From: Veillonellales bacterium
Lineage (GTDB): Bacteria > Bacillota > Negativicutes > Veillonellales > Dialisteraceae
NCBI GenBank assembly: GCA_944390485.1
Contig: CALXPQ010000003.1
Coordinates: forward strand, 62,001-126,000
DNA length: 64,000 bases
Direction of reading: 5' to 3'
Part shown: piece after piece, positions 18,187 to 28,233 of the stretch
Position numbering within the stretch: the first letter of the stretch is position 1
How the letters are laid out: every line of letters starts with the position of its first letter
Program-made: the position numbers and the translations under genes
Notes under the pieces: generated by a model
What the model was told of the DNA's origin: nothing
Database searches by the model: none
Seen by the model: only the letters and a program-made list of their open reading frames with translations

Positions 18187-19325
18187 AGATCATGTTTTCT
18201 GCCGGAGAAGCCTCCGGCGACATGCACGCCGCGGCGGTCGCCGCCGAGATCCGGCGTCTCCGGCCGGAGGCGGAGCTCTTCGGCATGGGAGGCTCCGGCA
18301 TGGCCCGCGCGGGGGTGCGCATCATTTATGACATCCAGAATCTGGGCATCATCGGCGTAGTGGAGGTCATCAAGCATCTGCCCCTCTTTTTCCGGCTTCG
18401 CGATCTGCTTCGGGACGCCATGATCCGGGAAAAGCCTGATGTGCTGGTGTGCGTGGATTATCCGGGATTCAATATGAAGATCGCTCACATGGCGAAAGAA
18501 ATGGGCATTCCCGTGGTGTATTACATCGCGCCCACCATCTGGGCGTGGAACAAGGGCCGAGCCAAACCCATCGCGCGGGATGTGGCGCAGGTGGCGTCGA
18601 TTTTCCCCTTCGAAGCGGAAGCGTATCGCAAAGCGGGCGCGCGGGTGACTTTCGTCGGCCATCCGCTGGCGGACGTGGTGAAGCCGTCCATGACGAAAGA
18701 CGAGGCGATGGCGTATTTTCATGCGGACCCGGCGGCGAAGCGGGTGCTCCTCATGCCGGGCAGCCGGAAAAACGAAGTCGCCGGTCTCCTTCCGGTGATG
18801 CTGGACGCGGCGCGGCAGCTTCATGCGGAGATGCCCTGCCAGTTCTTCCTGCCCCGGGCGGAGACCATCCCGCAGGAGATGCTGGACAGCTATCTGGATG
18901 CCGCACCGGAGCTGATCGTGGAAGTGACGGAAGGAAATCAATACGACCTGATGCAGATCTGCCATGCCTGCGTGGCGTCGTCCGGCACGGCTACGCTGGA
19001 GACGGCGCTCATGGAGCTGCCCACCGTGCTGGTTTACCGGCTGGCGGCGTTCACATGGTTCCTGGCGAAGCGGCTCGTCCACGTGAAATATGCCGGGCTG
19101 CCGAATCTTCTGCTAGACCGGGAAGTGACGCCGGAGCTCCTGCAAGAGGAAGTCCGGGGGGACAGAATCAGCGGCCTCCTCCGGGCCTGGCTCACGGATG
19201 AGGCCGAGCGGCAGAAAACGATTGAAGAATTAAAAGAGGTGCGGAGCGCGCTCGGTTCCGGCGGGGCGGTGCGCCGCACGGCGGAGCTGGTGCTCAGGAC
19301 GGCGGAGGGATTGAATGAACATTAA
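18183..19325 (+). CDS. lpxB: Lipid-A-disaccharide synthase
   Basis: This 380-residue GT19 enzyme joins lipid X to UDP-diacylglucosamine. It has the N-terminal SAGEASGDMHAA loop, the DYPGFN segment, the YIAPTIWAWNKGRA motif, the LMPGSRKNEV donor-site loop, and SGTATLETAL. The protein starts at the ATG overlapping the lpxI stop, and its end overlaps the msbA start by 11 bases. Confidence 0.96.
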   Translation: MKIMFSAGEASGDMHAAAVAAEIRRLRPEAELFGMGGSGMARAGVRIIYDIQNLGIIGVVEVIKHLPLFFRLRDLLRDAMIREKPDVLVCVDYPGFNMKIAHMAKEMGIPVVYYIAPTIWAWNKGRAKPIARDVAQVASIFPFEAEAYRKAGARVTFVGHPLADVVKPSMTKDEAMAYFHADPAAKRVLLMPGSRKNEVAGLLPVMLDAARQLHAEMPCQFFLPRAETIPQEMLDSYLDAAPELIVEVTEGNQYDLMQICHACVASSGTATLETALMELPTVLVYRLAAFTWFLAKRLVHVKYAGLPNLLLDREVTPELLQEEVRGDRISGLLRAWLTDEAERQKTIEELKEVRSALGSGGAVRRTAELVLRTAEGLNEH

Positions 19326-21078
19326 GGAAAAAGCGAACGTAGTCAGCGGATACCGGCGCCTGCTGGGATTTCTCTGGCCGCACTGGAAAGTTCTGCTTGC
19401 CGCTGTCATCTGTATGGTCGCCGTGTCCGGGTCGAACCTCATCGTACCGTGGATCATCAAGGACATCGTGGACGAGGTGCTGGCGGAAAAGAACATCCAG
19501 ATGCTGTACTGGATCATCGCGGCGATCCTCGTGATTTTCCTGATCCGCGGATTCACCACCTTCGGCAACCGGTTCCTCATGGGATACATCGGGCAACGGG
19601 TGGTGACTGACCTGCGGAAGCGGCTTTTTGCCCACCTCCAGCGGCTGTCCATTTCCTACTACGATAGGCGGCGCACCGGGGAGATCATGAGCAATCTCAC
19701 CAATGACATCGGTGCGCTCCAGAATGCCATCGTGGACAATTTCGTGTCGCTGGTGCAGGAAAGCGCCATTTTCATCGGTTCCTTCGTTTCCATGGTGTAT
19801 CTTCAGTGGAAGCTGACCGTGCTCTGTCTGGTCATTGTGCCGATGGTGACGTTTATCATTAAATTTTTCGGGAAAAAGCTTCGGCGGAGCGGGAAAAATG
19901 TACAGGAACGCATTGCCGATGTGACGTCCATGCTGCAGGAGGTCATCCAGGGCGTGCGCATCGTGCGGAGCTTCAACCGCAGCGACTACGAGATCCGGCG
20001 GTTCGATGCAGTGAATGAAGCCAATTTCAAGGCGAATATCCGCACCATCCGCCAGTCCAGCCAGCTCACGCCGTTCGTGGAATTTTTCTCGGCCATCGCC
20101 ATCACGGTGATCATCTGGTACGGTGGGCTGTCCGTCATCGACGGCATCATGACGTCGGGCGAGCTCATCGCTTTCCTCATTTATGCGATCAATCTGGCCA
20201 ATCCGACCCGGCGCATTGCGGAGGTTATAGGAAATATCCAGAAATCACTCGGCGCGGCGGACCGCGTCTTCGCCATCCTCGATACGGAACCGGAAGTACA
20301 GGAAAAGCCGGGTGCCGGGCAGCTCACCGTCCGCGAAGGGCGGGTAGAATTCCGGCATGTGGCGTTTGCTTATGAGCCGGAACATCCGGTGCTCACGGAC
20401 ATCAGCTTCACCGCCGAGCCGGGGCAGACCGTTGCCATCGTCGGGCCGAGCGGCGCGGGGAAGACCACCATCGCCAATATCCTGCCCCGTTTCTACGATG
20501 TGACCGGCGGAGCCGTGCTCATCGACGGCACGGACATCCGGGACGTGACTCTCGGGTCGCTTCGGGATCAGATCGGCCTCGTGCCGCAGGACACGCTCCT
20601 CTTCAATACGACCATCCGGGAAAACATCCTCTACGGCCGCCTCGACGCAACGGACGAGGAGGTATGGGAAGCGGTCCGGGCAGCCAATGCGGAGGCTTTC
20701 GTAAAGGAGCTTCCCCAGGGGATCGAGACGAAGGTAGGCGACCGGGGGCTGGTGCTCTCCGGCGGGCAGCGGCAGCGCATCGCTATCGCCCGGGCGCTGC
20801 TGAAGAATCCTTCCATCCTCATTCTGGACGAAGCGACCTCCGCGCTCGATACGGAAAGCGAAAAAATCGTGCAGGAAGCGCTGGACCGCCTCATGGTGGG
20901 GCGCACGGCGTTCGTGATCGCTCACCGGCTGTCCACGATCCAGAACGCGGATCAGATCCTTGTCATTCATCACGGCGTCATCGAAGAACGGGGCACCCAT
21001 GACGAACTCATGGCGAAGCACGGCCTCTATCACGAGTTGTATACCATGTCGATCAGACAGGCAGAAGGGACGGACTGA
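19315..21078 (+). CDS. msbA: Lipid A export ABC transporter MsbA
   Basis: This 587-residue half-transporter has six membrane helices (about 15-310) fused to an ATPase. Walker A is GPSGAGKT (377-384), signature LSGGQ (481-485), Walker B ILILDE (D505/E506), H-loop His 537. The setting between lpxB and waaA makes lipid A flipping across the inner membrane the likely job. Sequence alone would also fit a general multidrug exporter. TGATG links it to waaA. Confidence 0.92.
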   Translation: MNIKEKANVVSGYRRLLGFLWPHWKVLLAAVICMVAVSGSNLIVPWIIKDIVDEVLAEKNIQMLYWIIAAILVIFLIRGFTTFGNRFLMGYIGQRVVTDLRKRLFAHLQRLSISYYDRRRTGEIMSNLTNDIGALQNAIVDNFVSLVQESAIFIGSFVSMVYLQWKLTVLCLVIVPMVTFIIKFFGKKLRRSGKNVQERIADVTSMLQEVIQGVRIVRSFNRSDYEIRRFDAVNEANFKANIRTIRQSSQLTPFVEFFSAIAITVIIWYGGLSVIDGIMTSGELIAFLIYAINLANPTRRIAEVIGNIQKSLGAADRVFAILDTEPEVQEKPGAGQLTVREGRVEFRHVAFAYEPEHPVLTDISFTAEPGQTVAIVGPSGAGKTTIANILPRFYDVTGGAVLIDGTDIRDVTLGSLRDQIGLVPQDTLLFNTTIRENILYGRLDATDEEVWEAVRAANAEAFVKELPQGIETKVGDRGLVLSGGQRQRIAIARALLKNPSILILDEATSALDTESEKIVQEALDRLMVGRTAFVIAHRLSTIQNADQILVIHHGVIEERGTHDELMAKHGLYHELYTMSIRQAEGTD

Positions 21079-22409
21079 TGTACTGGTTTTATAACATTTG
21101 CCTGGTAGCCTACTGGATCCTGCAGATCCCCATTTTGCTGTACCGGCTCGTTTTTGAAGACGGATTTTACGACCGTCTGAAACAGAGCGCCGGGGTCATG
21201 CCCACGCCGACGCTGGAAAAGATCGCCTATCACAATGCCATCTGGGTGCATGCCGCCTCCGTGGGCGAGGTGGTGGCGGCCAGCCCCATCGTGCGGGAGC
21301 TGAAAACCCGATATCCCGGGGAAATGGTGGTGGTGTCTGTCGTCACGGCCACAGGCCATCGGATGGCTCAGCGCATCATCCCCGAGGCGGACGGCCATAT
21401 TTTCTTTCCCTTCGACCTTCCGGTCATCACGAACCGCATCGTGAAGATCGTCGATCCGAAGGTGATCATCCTCATCGAGACGGAGCTGTGGCCGAATTTC
21501 CTCCGCCTGTCCTGGCGGCGGCGCATTCCCGTCATGATGATGAACGGCCGCATCAGCGACCGCTCCATGCGGCGCTATTCCCTGATCCGGCCGTTCACCG
21601 CGAAGATGCTCCGGCAGATTCGCCGGTTCTGCATGCAGTCCTCCTTCGATGCGGACCACATCATCGCCATGGGCGCAGAGCCCGGCCGGGTGATCGTCAC
21701 GGGGAATACGAAGTACGACCAGACCTACGCCACGGTCTCCGCAGAGGAGCAGGCGGCGCTGAAGAAGGAATTCCGCTTCGACAGCCGGGGCCCCATCCTC
21801 GTGGCGGGCAGCACCCACGGCGGCGAGGAGGAGATCCTCATGCGCGCGTTCAAGGAAGTGCTGAAAGCGTATCCGGAGGCGCGGCTTCTCCTGGCGGTTC
21901 GCGAGGTGACGCGGGCGGCGAAAGTGAAGGCGCACATCTTCCTCCACGGCTTCTCCGTCATCCGCCGCACGGAGATGGGCACCGGCTCTGACAACGGGAA
22001 GCCCCATCAGGTGGTCATCCTTGACACCATCGGCGAGCTGGGCCGCCTCTACAGCATGGCGGATGTGGTCTTCGTCGGCGGGAGCTTTGTCAAAGTGGGC
22101 GGGCACAATATTCTCGAGCCGGCGGCGCACGGCAAGCCGGTCCTCGTTGGTCCGTACATGTTCAATTTCCGGGAGATCTTCGAGCTCCTCAGCAAGCGCG
22201 GGGTGTGCCTCATGGCGAAAGACGAGGCGGATTTCACGAAAAAGCTGCTGGACCTGCTGGCAGACAAGCCGCGCATCCGCGAAATGGGACGGAAAGCGCT
22301 GGAAGTGGTCGCAGAAAATCAGGGAGCGACCCAGCGCAATATCGAACGGTTCGAAGAACTGGTCAGTCAGTGTCATGTGACGCTGAAGGAGGCACCCCGT
22401 GAGTCTTGA
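21078..22409 (+). CDS. waaA: Kdo transferase WaaA (KdtA)
   Basis: The 443-residue GT30 enzyme transfers Kdo from CMP-Kdo to lipid IVA. It has one N-terminal membrane anchor (about 3-23), the acceptor-site motif WVHAASVGE with the catalytic E64, LIETELWPN, and the donor-side GGHNILEPAAHGKPV loop. It starts on the msbA stop and overlaps lpxK by 11 bases. The number of Kdo units added cannot be told from sequence. Confidence 0.95.
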   Translation: MYWFYNICLVAYWILQIPILLYRLVFEDGFYDRLKQSAGVMPTPTLEKIAYHNAIWVHAASVGEVVAASPIVRELKTRYPGEMVVVSVVTATGHRMAQRIIPEADGHIFFPFDLPVITNRIVKIVDPKVIILIETELWPNFLRLSWRRRIPVMMMNGRISDRSMRRYSLIRPFTAKMLRQIRRFCMQSSFDADHIIAMGAEPGRVIVTGNTKYDQTYATVSAEEQAALKKEFRFDSRGPILVAGSTHGGEEEILMRAFKEVLKAYPEARLLLAVREVTRAAKVKAHIFLHGFSVIRRTEMGTGSDNGKPHQVVILDTIGELGRLYSMADVVFVGGSFVKVGGHNILEPAAHGKPVLVGPYMFNFREIFELLSKRGVCLMAKDEADFTKKLLDLLADKPRIREMGRKALEVVAENQGATQRNIERFEELVSQCHVTLKEAPRES

Positions 22410-23505
22410 ATCGCGCGTGCTCCGCCTCATGGAAGAGCCCCATCCCGGACCGGCCGGCCGGGTGGCGCTGGGCGGACTGGCCCTGCTGGAAAAAGCTTAT
22501 ATCCGGGGCGTGACCGCCCGGCGGGCAAAGGACGCGGCCCATGCCGTGCATGCGGGCGTCCCCGTGCTCAGCGTGGGTAACATCACCGCCGGCGGCACGG
22601 GGAAGACGCCGTGCATCATGAAGCTGGCGTCGCTCCTTGCGCAGGCGGGCCGGTCGCCGGCGATCCTTACCCGGGGCTATCGGGGCGGGCTGGAAAAGGC
22701 CGGGGGCATCGTCTCTGACCGGAGCGGCATCCGGGTGACGCAGGCCATGGCGGGAGACGAGCCGTATATGATGGCGGTGAAACTGCCCGGCGTGCCGGTC
22801 ATTGCGGGACGGGACCGCACGGTCTCCGCCGCGGCGGCCAGAGCGCTCGGCGCGGATGTGCTCCTCCTGGACGACGGCTTCCAGTACTGGAAGCTCGCCC
22901 GGGATCTGGACATCGTGCTCATCGACAGTACCCATCCCTTCGGCGGCGGCCGCGTGCTGCCCCGGGGGCTTCTGCGGGAGCCGATGGATGCGCTCCGCCG
23001 GGCGGGGCTTTTCATCCTCACGAAAGCCGGTCAGGTCTCGGAAGAAGACCGGGCGGCCATCCGGGAGACGATCCGGACCTGGCAGCCGGAAGCGCCGATC
23101 CTCGAAGCCGATCATACGCCGCAGACGTTCACGCCGCTCGCGGAGTGGCCGGCCGTGAAGCCGATCGCAGAGGCGTCCGGCGCGGAGGTCTTTCTGCTCT
23201 CCGGCATCGGCAATCCAGGCGGATTCCGGAAGACGGCGGAAGAGGCGGGCTTTGTCGTGAAAGGGGCGATGGCCCTGCCGGATCATCACGACTATACGGA
23301 AGCCGACCTGGCGCGGGCTTCTGAAGAGGCGGCGGCCTGCGGCGCGGACGTCATCGCCGTGACGGAAAAGGACGCGGTGAAGATCAAGAACTGCCTCCAT
23401 GGAGAGGCGGCGCCGCATTTTCCCATCGGCGTGCTGGGCATCGAGATGACCTTCTCCGGCAGCGGGGAAGCGGTATTTCAGAAGAAAGCAGAGGAATTCC
23501 TATGA
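22399..23505 (+). CDS. lpxK: Tetraacyldisaccharide 4'-kinase
   Basis: This 368-residue kinase phosphorylates the 4' position of the lipid A disaccharide. It has the P-loop SVGNITAGGTGKTP (K69), ILTRGYRGG, LLLDDGFQYWKL, and PRGLLREP. The start is GTG 22399 with a GAAGGAGG site in front. It overlaps kdsB by 4 bases. Confidence 0.96.
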   Translation: MSLESRVLRLMEEPHPGPAGRVALGGLALLEKAYIRGVTARRAKDAAHAVHAGVPVLSVGNITAGGTGKTPCIMKLASLLAQAGRSPAILTRGYRGGLEKAGGIVSDRSGIRVTQAMAGDEPYMMAVKLPGVPVIAGRDRTVSAAAARALGADVLLLDDGFQYWKLARDLDIVLIDSTHPFGGGRVLPRGLLREPMDALRRAGLFILTKAGQVSEEDRAAIRETIRTWQPEAPILEADHTPQTFTPLAEWPAVKPIAEASGAEVFLLSGIGNPGGFRKTAEEAGFVVKGAMALPDHHDYTEADLARASEEAAACGADVIAVTEKDAVKIKNCLHGEAAPHFPIGVLGIEMTFSGSGEAVFQKKAEEFL

Positions 23506-24236
23506 AAACAGCCTGCATCATTCCCTCCCGATATGAATCGACGCGGCTTCCGGGGAAACCGCTCCGGATGATCCACGGGAAGACGCTCATCCGCCGCGTG
23601 TGGGAAAGGGCGCGGCTGGCGAAAGTGCCGGACGCGGTGCTGGTGGCGACCGATCATGACGCCATCGCAGACGAAGTGCGCTCCTTCGGAGGGACGCCGG
23701 TGATGACTTCGAAAGACTGCCCCACCGGGACGGACCGTCTCGCCGAGGTGATCTGCCAGTATCCCGACTATGACATCATCGTCAATGTGCAGGGCGATGA
23801 GCCCATGATCGATCCGGATGTGATCGACCGGCTGGCGCTTCTCCTCGAGGAGCGGCCGGATCTGGATATGGCCACCGCGGCGACCCCGCTCGCGGAGGAC
23901 GAATATGACGATCCCGCCGCGGTGAAAGTGGTGGTCAGCCGGAAAGGGGATGCGCTCTATTTTTCCCGTTCCCTCATTCCGTACCCGCGCCACGCCTTTG
24001 CGGAACCGCCGCTGAAACACGTGGGGATCTACGCGTACCGCCGGGATTTCCTCGCGGCCTATGCAGAGATGGAGCAGACCCCGCTGGAAAAGACGGAGTC
24101 GCTGGAGCAGCTCCGCGCGCTGGAAATGGGGTACAAGATCGGCGTCATCCTCGAAGAGACGCCGGGCATCGGCATCGACACGGAAGAGGATCTGCAGAAA
24201 GCAGAAGCGTATTTTGAAAGGACAGAAACAGAATGA
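23502..24236 (+). CDS. kdsB: CMP-Kdo synthetase
   Basis: This 244-residue cytidylyltransferase activates Kdo with CTP. It opens with IPSRYESTRLPGKPL and has NVQGDEPMIDP, RDFL, and the closing GIDTEEDLQKAE, all typical of KdsB. ATGA overlaps link it to both neighbours. Confidence 0.97.
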   Translation: MKTACIIPSRYESTRLPGKPLRMIHGKTLIRRVWERARLAKVPDAVLVATDHDAIADEVRSFGGTPVMTSKDCPTGTDRLAEVICQYPDYDIIVNVQGDEPMIDPDVIDRLALLLEERPDLDMATAATPLAEDEYDDPAAVKVVVSRKGDALYFSRSLIPYPRHAFAEPPLKHVGIYAYRRDFLAAYAEMEQTPLEKTESLEQLRALEMGYKIGVILEETPGIGIDTEEDLQKAEAYFERTETE

Positions 24237-25054
24237 AGACCATCCACGTAGGCAATCTCACGCTCGACGGCAGCCGCCTGTTCCTGATCGCAGGGCCCTG
24301 CGTGATCGAGGGCTATGACCGCACGCTCATGATCGGCCGGGAAATCAAGAAGATCTGCGAGCGGCTGGGCGTCCAGTATATTTTCAAGGCCTCCTATGAC
24401 AAGGCGAACCGTTCTTCCTATCATTCCTTCCGCGGGCCGGGGCTGGAAAAAGGGCTGGAGATCCTCCGGTCCATCCGGGAAGAGCTGCAGGTGCCGGTGC
24501 TCTCCGACGTGCACGACGTGACGCAGCTCGGACCGGCGTCGGAAGTGCTGGACATGATCCAGATCCCGGCTTTCCTCTGCCGGCAGACGGACCTCGTGTA
24601 CGGCGCGGCGAAGACGGGCAAGCCGGTCAACGTGAAGAAGGGCCAGTTCATGGCACCGGAAGACATGAAGAACGTCATCGAGAAGATGGAAGAAGCGGGC
24701 AATCCGAACCTGGCCGTCACGGAGCGCGGCGCAAGCTTCGGCTACCATAATCTGGTGGTAGACATGCGGTCCTTCCCCATCATGCGCCGGTTCGGCTATC
24801 CGGTGATCTTCGACGCGACCCACAGCGTGCAGCTTCCCGGCGGGAACGGCACCACCACGGGCGGGCAGCGGGAATTCATCCCGTACCTCGCGCGGGCCGC
24901 CGCGGCCGCCGGCGTGGACGGCTTCTTCATGGAAGTGCACGACAATCCGCCGGAAGGCCTCTCCGATTCCACGAACATGCTCTATCTCTCTTCGCTGGAA
25001 GACCTGCTGAAAGACCTCATCGCCATCGACAATGTGGTCAAGAAGAGGAACTGA
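24233..25054 (+). CDS. kdsA: Kdo-8-phosphate synthase
   Basis: This 273-residue TIM-barrel enzyme condenses arabinose-5-phosphate with phosphoenolpyruvate. It has LIAGPCVIEG, FKASYDKANRSS, GFGYHNLVVDMRS-like core and DATHSVQLPGG. I cannot say from the sequence alone whether it needs a metal. It closes the first tightly linked part of the LPS operon; a 168-base gap with a promoter follows. Confidence 0.97.
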   Translation: MKTIHVGNLTLDGSRLFLIAGPCVIEGYDRTLMIGREIKKICERLGVQYIFKASYDKANRSSYHSFRGPGLEKGLEILRSIREELQVPVLSDVHDVTQLGPASEVLDMIQIPAFLCRQTDLVYGAAKTGKPVNVKKGQFMAPEDMKNVIEKMEEAGNPNLAVTERGASFGYHNLVVDMRSFPIMRRFGYPVIFDATHSVQLPGGNGTTTGGQREFIPYLARAAAAAGVDGFFMEVHDNPPEGLSDSTNMLYLSSLEDLLKDLIAIDNVVKKRN

Positions 25055-25085
25055 GCCGGGACCGGTCATTTTTCAAATCCCGTGA

Positions 25086-25112
25086 TTGCTTTTCCGCAAC
25101 ATACGGTATAAT
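25086..25112 (+). promoter_or_regulatory. Internal promoter ahead of kdsD
   Basis: A consensus TATAAT (25107-25112) has a TTGCTT (25086-25091) upstream with a short 15-base spacer. A GC-rich leader of about 100 bases follows, before GGAGGAC and the kdsD ATG. Confidence 0.55.
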
Positions 25113-25222
25113 AAAGGAAAGACTTTTCCGGGAGCGCCGTCAGGCGCCCGCCGGGGCGGGGACCTGCTTTTTCGGACAGGCGAAGGAGCGGTTCCTTTGG
25201 CGTTACCACAGCAGGAGGACAT

Positions 25223-26194
25223 ATGGCGGTCTTGGAAATCGCGGCACAGGTGCTCAGGGACGAAGCGGAGGCCGTGCTGGATCTGACGAAAAAACTGAAC
25301 GGACAGTTCCTCGAGGCGGTCCGTCTCATCGATGAATCGCAGGGGCGCGTCATCCTGACGGGCATGGGCAAGTCCGGGCACATTGCGCGGAAGGTAGCCG
25401 CCACCATGGCGAGTACCGGGACGCCCGCCTTTTTCCTGCACCCGGCGGAAGCCATCCACGGGGATCTCGGCATGGTCACCGCGGCGGACGTGGTGGTGGC
25501 GTATTCCAACAGCGGCGAGACGGCGGAGGTGCTGAACATCCTGCCGTCCATCCGGCGCATCGGGGCGAAGGTCATCGCCATCGTGGGCAAGACGGACTCC
25601 ACGCTGGCCCGGGATGCGGACGCGGTGCTCGACGCGGGCGTGAAGCGCGAAGCGGGCCGGCTCGGCCTGGCGCCGACCAGCTCCACCACGGCGGCGCTGG
25701 CGTTGGGCGATGCGCTCGCCATCACGCTCATGGAAGAACACCACTTCACGGCGGATCAGTTCGCCGTATTCCATCCGGGGGGCTCCCTCGGGAAGCGTCT
25801 CCTCATGACGGTGGAAATGGCCATGCACAAAGGGGCGGACAATCCGGTCATCCTGGAGACGGCGTCCGTGAAGGATGCGCTCTTCGTCATGACGGACAAA
25901 GGGCTTGGCGCAGTGAACGTGGTCGATGCGGACGGCTACCTGCAGGGACTCATGACGGACGGCGACGTGCGCCGCGGCCTGAATGAGGGCACGGAATTCC
26001 TGAACCGGGCCGTCGGAGAAGCGATGACGAAGCATCCCATGGTCATTACGCCGGACAAGCTGGCGGCATCGGCGCTCCATCTGATGGACGACCACAAGCC
26101 GCATCCCATCACAGTGCTTCCCGTGGTGGACAGCGAACGCCGGTCGGTGGGCATGATCCACGTGACGGATCTGCTTCGGCAGGGGGTCATGTGA
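25223..26194 (+). CDS. kdsD: Arabinose-5-phosphate isomerase
   Basis: The 323-residue protein isomerises ribulose-5-phosphate to arabinose-5-phosphate, the first Kdo step. An N-terminal SIS sugar-isomerase domain (about 35-175, VILTGMGKSGHIARK, YSNSGETAE) is followed by two CBS domains (about 205-320). The start follows GGAGGAC. Its stop overlaps the kdsC start. Confidence 0.95.
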   Translation: MAVLEIAAQVLRDEAEAVLDLTKKLNGQFLEAVRLIDESQGRVILTGMGKSGHIARKVAATMASTGTPAFFLHPAEAIHGDLGMVTAADVVVAYSNSGETAEVLNILPSIRRIGAKVIAIVGKTDSTLARDADAVLDAGVKREAGRLGLAPTSSTTAALALGDALAITLMEEHHFTADQFAVFHPGGSLGKRLLMTVEMAMHKGADNPVILETASVKDALFVMTDKGLGAVNVVDADGYLQGLMTDGDVRRGLNEGTEFLNRAVGEAMTKHPMVITPDKLAASALHLMDDHKPHPITVLPVVDSERRSVGMIHVTDLLRQGVM

Positions 26195-26718
26195 TGGGAC
26201 GCATCCGGCTCATCGCCTTCGACGTGGACGGGACCCTCACGCCGGGGACGCTCGTCCTGGGGCCGCAGGGCGAAGCGTATAAACTATTCTATGCAAAGGA
26301 CGGCCTCGCCATTTCTCTGGCGCACCGGCTGGGCTATGTGACGGGGCTTATCACGGGCCGCTTCTCGGAGACAGTGCGCCGCCGGCAGGAAGAGCTCCGT
26401 ATGGACTTCGCTTCCATGGGAATCTCGGATAAAGTCGCTGCCATGGACGCTGTGCGCCGGCAGCACGGCCTCGCATGGGAAGAGATCGCCTATATGGGGG
26501 ACGACCTCAATGATCTCGCCCTGATGGAGAAGGCGGGCTTCTCCGGCTGCCCGGCCGACGGTGCGGAAGAGAACCGGGCCGCGGCGGATTTCGTATCGCG
26601 CTGGCCCGGCGGCGCGGGGGCCGCGCGGGAATTCATCGAAGCGATCCTGAAAAAAGACGGCCGCTGGGACGAAGCGGTCCAGTCGTTCCGGGAAGGCGCC
26701 GCGGCCGTCCGGCAGTAG
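26194..26718 (+). CDS. kdsC: Kdo-8-phosphate phosphatase, HAD family
   Basis: The 174-residue HAD phosphatase has the nucleophile motif FDVDGTLT (D10/D12 from ATG 26194), LITGRFSE, and GDDLNDLALM for metal binding. KdsC proteins are capless tetramers, and the length agrees. A GTG at 26191 is an alternative start. The TGATG junction with kdsD gives coupling. A 44-base gap precedes lpxL. Confidence 0.93.
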   Translation: MGRIRLIAFDVDGTLTPGTLVLGPQGEAYKLFYAKDGLAISLAHRLGYVTGLITGRFSETVRRRQEELRMDFASMGISDKVAAMDAVRRQHGLAWEEIAYMGDDLNDLALMEKAGFSGCPADGAEENRAAADFVSRWPGGAGAAREFIEAILKKDGRWDEAVQSFREGAAAVRQ

Positions 26719-26762
26719 AAGCTATACAGACAGTCAGTCGTTATCATACAGTAGGGGATTTT

Positions 26763-27704
26763 ATGTCTGCGGAATTGAAGTATGGAATATTGAAGGGCAT
26801 CAGCCGCCTGATCTGCGCCATGTCCCACGATCGGATCCTTGCGATCGGCCGCTTCCTGGGGCCGCTCATCATGAACCGGATCCAGAAGCAGAAGCGGCGC
26901 GGCATCGAGCAGATCATGACCGGCATGGAGTGCAGCCGGGACGAGGCGGAGCGCATCCTGCAGCGGGTCTATCAGAATATCGGCATGTCCGCCATGGAGA
27001 TGCTCTACATGCCCCGGCTGGTCAGGGAAAAGGACCATATCAATGACTACGTGCGGATCGAGCACCCGGAATACCTGGAAGCGGCCTACGCAGAGGGCCG
27101 CGGCATCGTGGGCCTCACGGCGCACATGGGCAACTGGGAGTGGCTCGGCGCCGGACTGGCGCTGCACGGCTACCCCACGTCGGCCATCGGGAAGAAGCAG
27201 TCCGACGATGCGCTCATGCGGATCATCAATGACTACCGCGCGCAGGCGGGCCAGCACATCTACCTCACCGGCACCGGCGGCTACGAGATGATCGCGGCGG
27301 CCCGCTCCATGAAGAAGAATCACATTCTCGGCTTCCTCTCCGACAAGGACGGCGGCAAGGCGGGGGTGCCGGTATGGTTCATGAACCGCATCTTTTCTTT
27401 CCCGCAGGGACCGGCGGTCTTCGCCAAGAAATTCAAAGCGCCGATCCTGCCTATTTTCATCACGCGGGACGAAGACGGACGGCATACCATCCGCATGGGA
27501 AAACCGTTCCACTTCGAGCCGATGGAGGATAAAGACGAGGAGCTCATCCACAATTCGCAGAAGATGGCGGCCATCATGGAAGATTTCATCAAGGCCCATC
27601 CCTATGACTGGATGTGGTTCCAGCATCTGTTCTGGACCGAGCCGGAAAAGATCCGGATGCTGAAGGAGATCAGGAAGAAAAAGAAGGAATTTGCCGATGA
27701 ATAA
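26763..27704 (+). CDS. lpxL: Lipid A biosynthesis acyltransferase (LpxL/HtrB family)
   Basis: The 313-residue protein has the acyltransferase catalytic motif HMGNWEW (H121, E126) and the later FLSDKDGGKAGVPVWFM. It adds a secondary acyl chain to Kdo-lipid A at the inner membrane. Only one such gene is present, so either one enzyme adds both chains or lipid A carries one secondary chain. The end overlaps lptC by 8 bases. Confidence 0.92.
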   Translation: MSAELKYGILKGISRLICAMSHDRILAIGRFLGPLIMNRIQKQKRRGIEQIMTGMECSRDEAERILQRVYQNIGMSAMEMLYMPRLVREKDHINDYVRIEHPEYLEAAYAEGRGIVGLTAHMGNWEWLGAGLALHGYPTSAIGKKQSDDALMRIINDYRAQAGQHIYLTGTGGYEMIAAARSMKKNHILGFLSDKDGGKAGVPVWFMNRIFSFPQGPAVFAKKFKAPILPIFITRDEDGRHTIRMGKPFHFEPMEDKDEELIHNSQKMAAIMEDFIKAHPYDWMWFQHLFWTEPEKIRMLKEIRKKKKEFADE

Positions 27705-28233
27705 ACGACTGACGATCCGGATCGCCGCGGCGGCGCTCGTGGTGTGCGGCGGTCTGTGGTTCCTCTATTCCGAGCCGGGCGGCGGCAGCACGGAGACGCC
27801 GGGGCCGGCCATGGAATTTTCCGATTCGGAACTTCACGAGCTGGAAAACGGCCGGATCGTGTGGAAAATGAATGTGGGCCGCGCGTCCATCGACCCGGAT
27901 AAAAACACCATGCATTTCACCGATGTGGACGGGTATTTCAAAAATGAAGACGTGGAGCTCACCCTGAAAGCGAAGACCGGCATGGCGAAGCGGCAGGAAA
28001 AGCTGCTCTATCTGGAAGGCGACGTGGTGGGGCAGACCTCAGACGGCGCGGTGCTCCATGCGGAGAACCTCAGTTATGACGGGAAGACCGGGAAACTCTC
28101 CACCGATCAATTTTTCACGGTGGAGAAAGACGGGAAGATCCTGTCGGCGGATTCCTTTGTGGCGGACCGCATCCTGCAGACCATCGAGGCCAGAGGCAAC
28201 GCCCGCTTAGCGGAGAAGGAGGATAAACAGTGA
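27697..28233 (+). CDS. lptC: LPS transport protein LptC
   Basis: The 178-residue protein has one N-terminal membrane anchor (about 5-22) and a beta-jellyroll domain like LptC. The MEFSDSELHELENGRIVWKM opening strand and the repeated hydrophobic strands fit. LptC passes LPS from the inner-membrane LptBFG complex to LptA. ATG 27697 is preferred over TTG 27691. Confidence 0.88.
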   Translation: MNKRLTIRIAAAALVVCGGLWFLYSEPGGGSTETPGPAMEFSDSELHELENGRIVWKMNVGRASIDPDKNTMHFTDVDGYFKNEDVELTLKAKTGMAKRQEKLLYLEGDVVGQTSDGAVLHAENLSYDGKTGKLSTDQFFTVEKDGKILSADSFVADRILQTIEARGNARLAEKEDKQ